From: Clostridiales bacterium
GTDB lineage: Bacteria > Bacillota > Clostridia > Oscillospirales > Butyricicoccaceae
Direction of reading: 5' to 3'
DNA: 7,097 nucleotides
NCBI GenBank assembly: GCA_026419635.1
Contig: JANZZB010000048.1
Span: forward strand, 3,016 to 10,112
In this document: positions 6,121 through 7,097 of the stretch, piece by piece
How the letters are laid out: each line of letters begins with the position of its first letter
Position numbering within the stretch: the stretch's first letter is position 1
Translations under genes and position numbers: made by a program
The notes under the pieces: model-generated
Seen by the model: the letters and a program-made list of their open reading frames with translations, nothing else
Database searches by the model: none
What the model was told of the DNA's origin: nothing

Positions 6121-7097
6121 ATGCTAAACTATACGTATCTAACGGACAGAAGTATTATTAATGTAAACCGATGTAAGAGCAGATGCTATTATATTCCTTA
6201 CGAATGTGAAGATTCGCTACAAGACCCCTGGCAGCAAAGTAAAAAAGTATATTTACTTAATGGCTGCTGGGAATTTCGATTTCTGAAAAGTATCTATGAT
6301 TTGGAAGATGATTTTTGTAATATCCCCTATTCGGATACAATAGATGTACCCTCCAATCCACAAATAAAAGGCTTTGATACCCCTCTCTATTCCGGCGGAA
6401 GATATCCGTTTCCCTGTGATCCCCCTTACGTTCCGTATCAAAACCCGGCCTTTTGTTACCGGAAATCCGTTGAGATTGCCGATAATGATAAAAAATACTA
6501 TATCGTTTTTGAAGGAACCGACAGCGCTTTATATTTATACGTAAACGGCGTATTCGTCGGGTTCGCTCAGGTTTCACACGCGATGAATGAATTTGATATT
6601 ACTCCTTTTTTAAGACAAGGGAAAAATACGATCGATGTCATTGTTCCGAAATGGTGTCTGGGGAGCTATTTAGAAGCGCAGGATAAATGGCGGATGAGCG
6701 GTATTTTTCGAAACGTTTATATACTAAAACGTCCGTATGACCATATAGAAGATTATAAAATCGAAACCCATCTGCTTGGAAGCGACAAGGCTGAGGTTCG
6801 TTTTACTCTGAGCAGGGGAAACAGTGCTTCCGTTACCTTTGAGGGTGAGGCAAAGCACATTAAAGAAGGGGAAACCGCTGTGTTTACGTTGACTTCTCCG
6901 AGGTTGTGGAGTGCGGAAGCCCCCAACCTTTATCGGATGGTACTGTCAACAAACGGCGAGTATATTGAAGAACAAATAGGGATACGCGAAATCTGTGTGA
7001 AAGAACAGAAGGTATTGGTCAACGGCAAGGCCATCAAATTCAAAGGGGTAAACCGGCATGATTTTCATCCAAGAACGGGCTTTGCGGTTGATCAAGA
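6121..7097 (+). CDS. Glycoside hydrolase family 2, LacZ-type beta-galactosidase, 5' part (runs off the window)
   Basis: An open frame of 325 complete codons without a stop continues past the window end. The protein carries the N-terminal hallmarks of LacZ-like GH2 enzymes: NRCKSRCYYIPY (16-27, cf. the NR...FIPY start of LacZ proteins), DVPSNPQIKGFDTPLY (75-90), YPFPCDPPYVPYQNP (95-109), the jelly-roll sugar-binding domain with YLYVNGVFVGFAQ (138-150), QDKWRMSGIFRNVY (187-200), LWSAEAPNLY (262-271) and GVNRHDFHPRTG (309-320), where the TIM barrel begins. The catalytic acid/base and nucleophile lie beyond the window. There is no signal peptide and there are nine cysteines, which fits a cytoplasmic protein. 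The ATG at 6121 has only a weak Shine-Dalgarno (AAAGTGA at 6106-6112). A GTG at 6109 in frame is an alternative, but homology begins soon after the ATG. Galactosidase is the usual activity of this subtype, though glycosidases of other specificity share these motifs. Confidence 0.93.
   Translation, partial: MLNYTYLTDRSIINVNRCKSRCYYIPYECEDSLQDPWQQSKKVYLLNGCWEFRFLKSIYDLEDDFCNIPYSDTIDVPSNPQIKGFDTPLYSGGRYPFPCDPPYVPYQNPAFCYRKSVEIADNDKKYYIVFEGTDSALYLYVNGVFVGFAQVSHAMNEFDITPFLRQGKNTIDVIVPKWCLGSYLEAQDKWRMSGIFRNVYILKRPYDHIEDYKIETHLLGSDKAEVRFTLSRGNSASVTFEGEAKHIKEGETAVFTLTSPRLWSAEAPNLYRMVLSTNGEYIEEQIGIREICVKEQKVLVNGKAIKFKGVNRHDFHPRTGFAVDQ

Noticed and set aside
6257..6577. 106-codon open frame on the - strand
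   Set aside because: Lies wholly opposite the well-supported GH2 coding region, has basic low-complexity content and no ribosome binding site; a shadow frame.
1..7097. CRISPR array, tRNA, rRNA, insertion sequence or transposase
   Set aside because: No regularly spaced repeats, cloverleaf, rRNA-like sequence or transposase motif was seen; nearly all the window is accounted for by coding sequence.

Overview
The window looks like part of a carbohydrate-uptake and glycan-degradation operon from a low-to-moderate GC Firmicute, most likely a Clostridia-type anaerobe or a Paenibacillus-like relative. Three things support this: AGGAGG/AAAGGTGAT-type ribosome binding sites, Gram-positive-style lipoproteins with serine/threonine/glycine linkers, and a CUT1 transporter of the LplB/YtcP/LipO type. 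Species cannot be named from this sequence. All recognisable genes lie on the + strand and are closely packed.

Layout. Positions 1-160 hold no gene I can support. They contain a striking imperfect inverted repeat (13-114, about 40 base pairs in the folded form), a small 10-bp palindrome (137-146) and the ribosome binding site of the first gene. Then follow two ABC permeases (161-1111 and 1105-1980, overlapping by 7 nt), a nucleoside hydrolase-family enzyme (1997-2920), a large solute-binding lipoprotein (2940-4598), a lipid-anchored clan GH-A glycoside hydrolase with a GTG start (4635-6047), a GC-rich stem-loop (6049-6096), and the 5' part of a LacZ-type GH2 glycosidase that runs off the window end (6121 to beyond 7097).

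How the genes may work together (inference). The GH-A lipoprotein would cut a glycan at the outer membrane surface. The binding lipoprotein would capture the oligosaccharide and the two permeases would import it. The GH2 enzyme, which has no signal peptide, would remove terminal beta-linked sugars in the cytoplasm. No ATPase gene is present, which is usual for this transporter group because a shared MsmX/MsmK-type ATPase often energises it. The nucleoside hydrolase between permeases and binding protein is the odd member and suggests a ribosylated or otherwise unusual substrate, or an unrecognised glycosidase activity of that family.

The points most worth following up are the long hairpin before the operon, a 10-A tract placed between the linker and catalytic domain of the GH-A lipoprotein, and the nucleoside hydrolase within a glycan locus.
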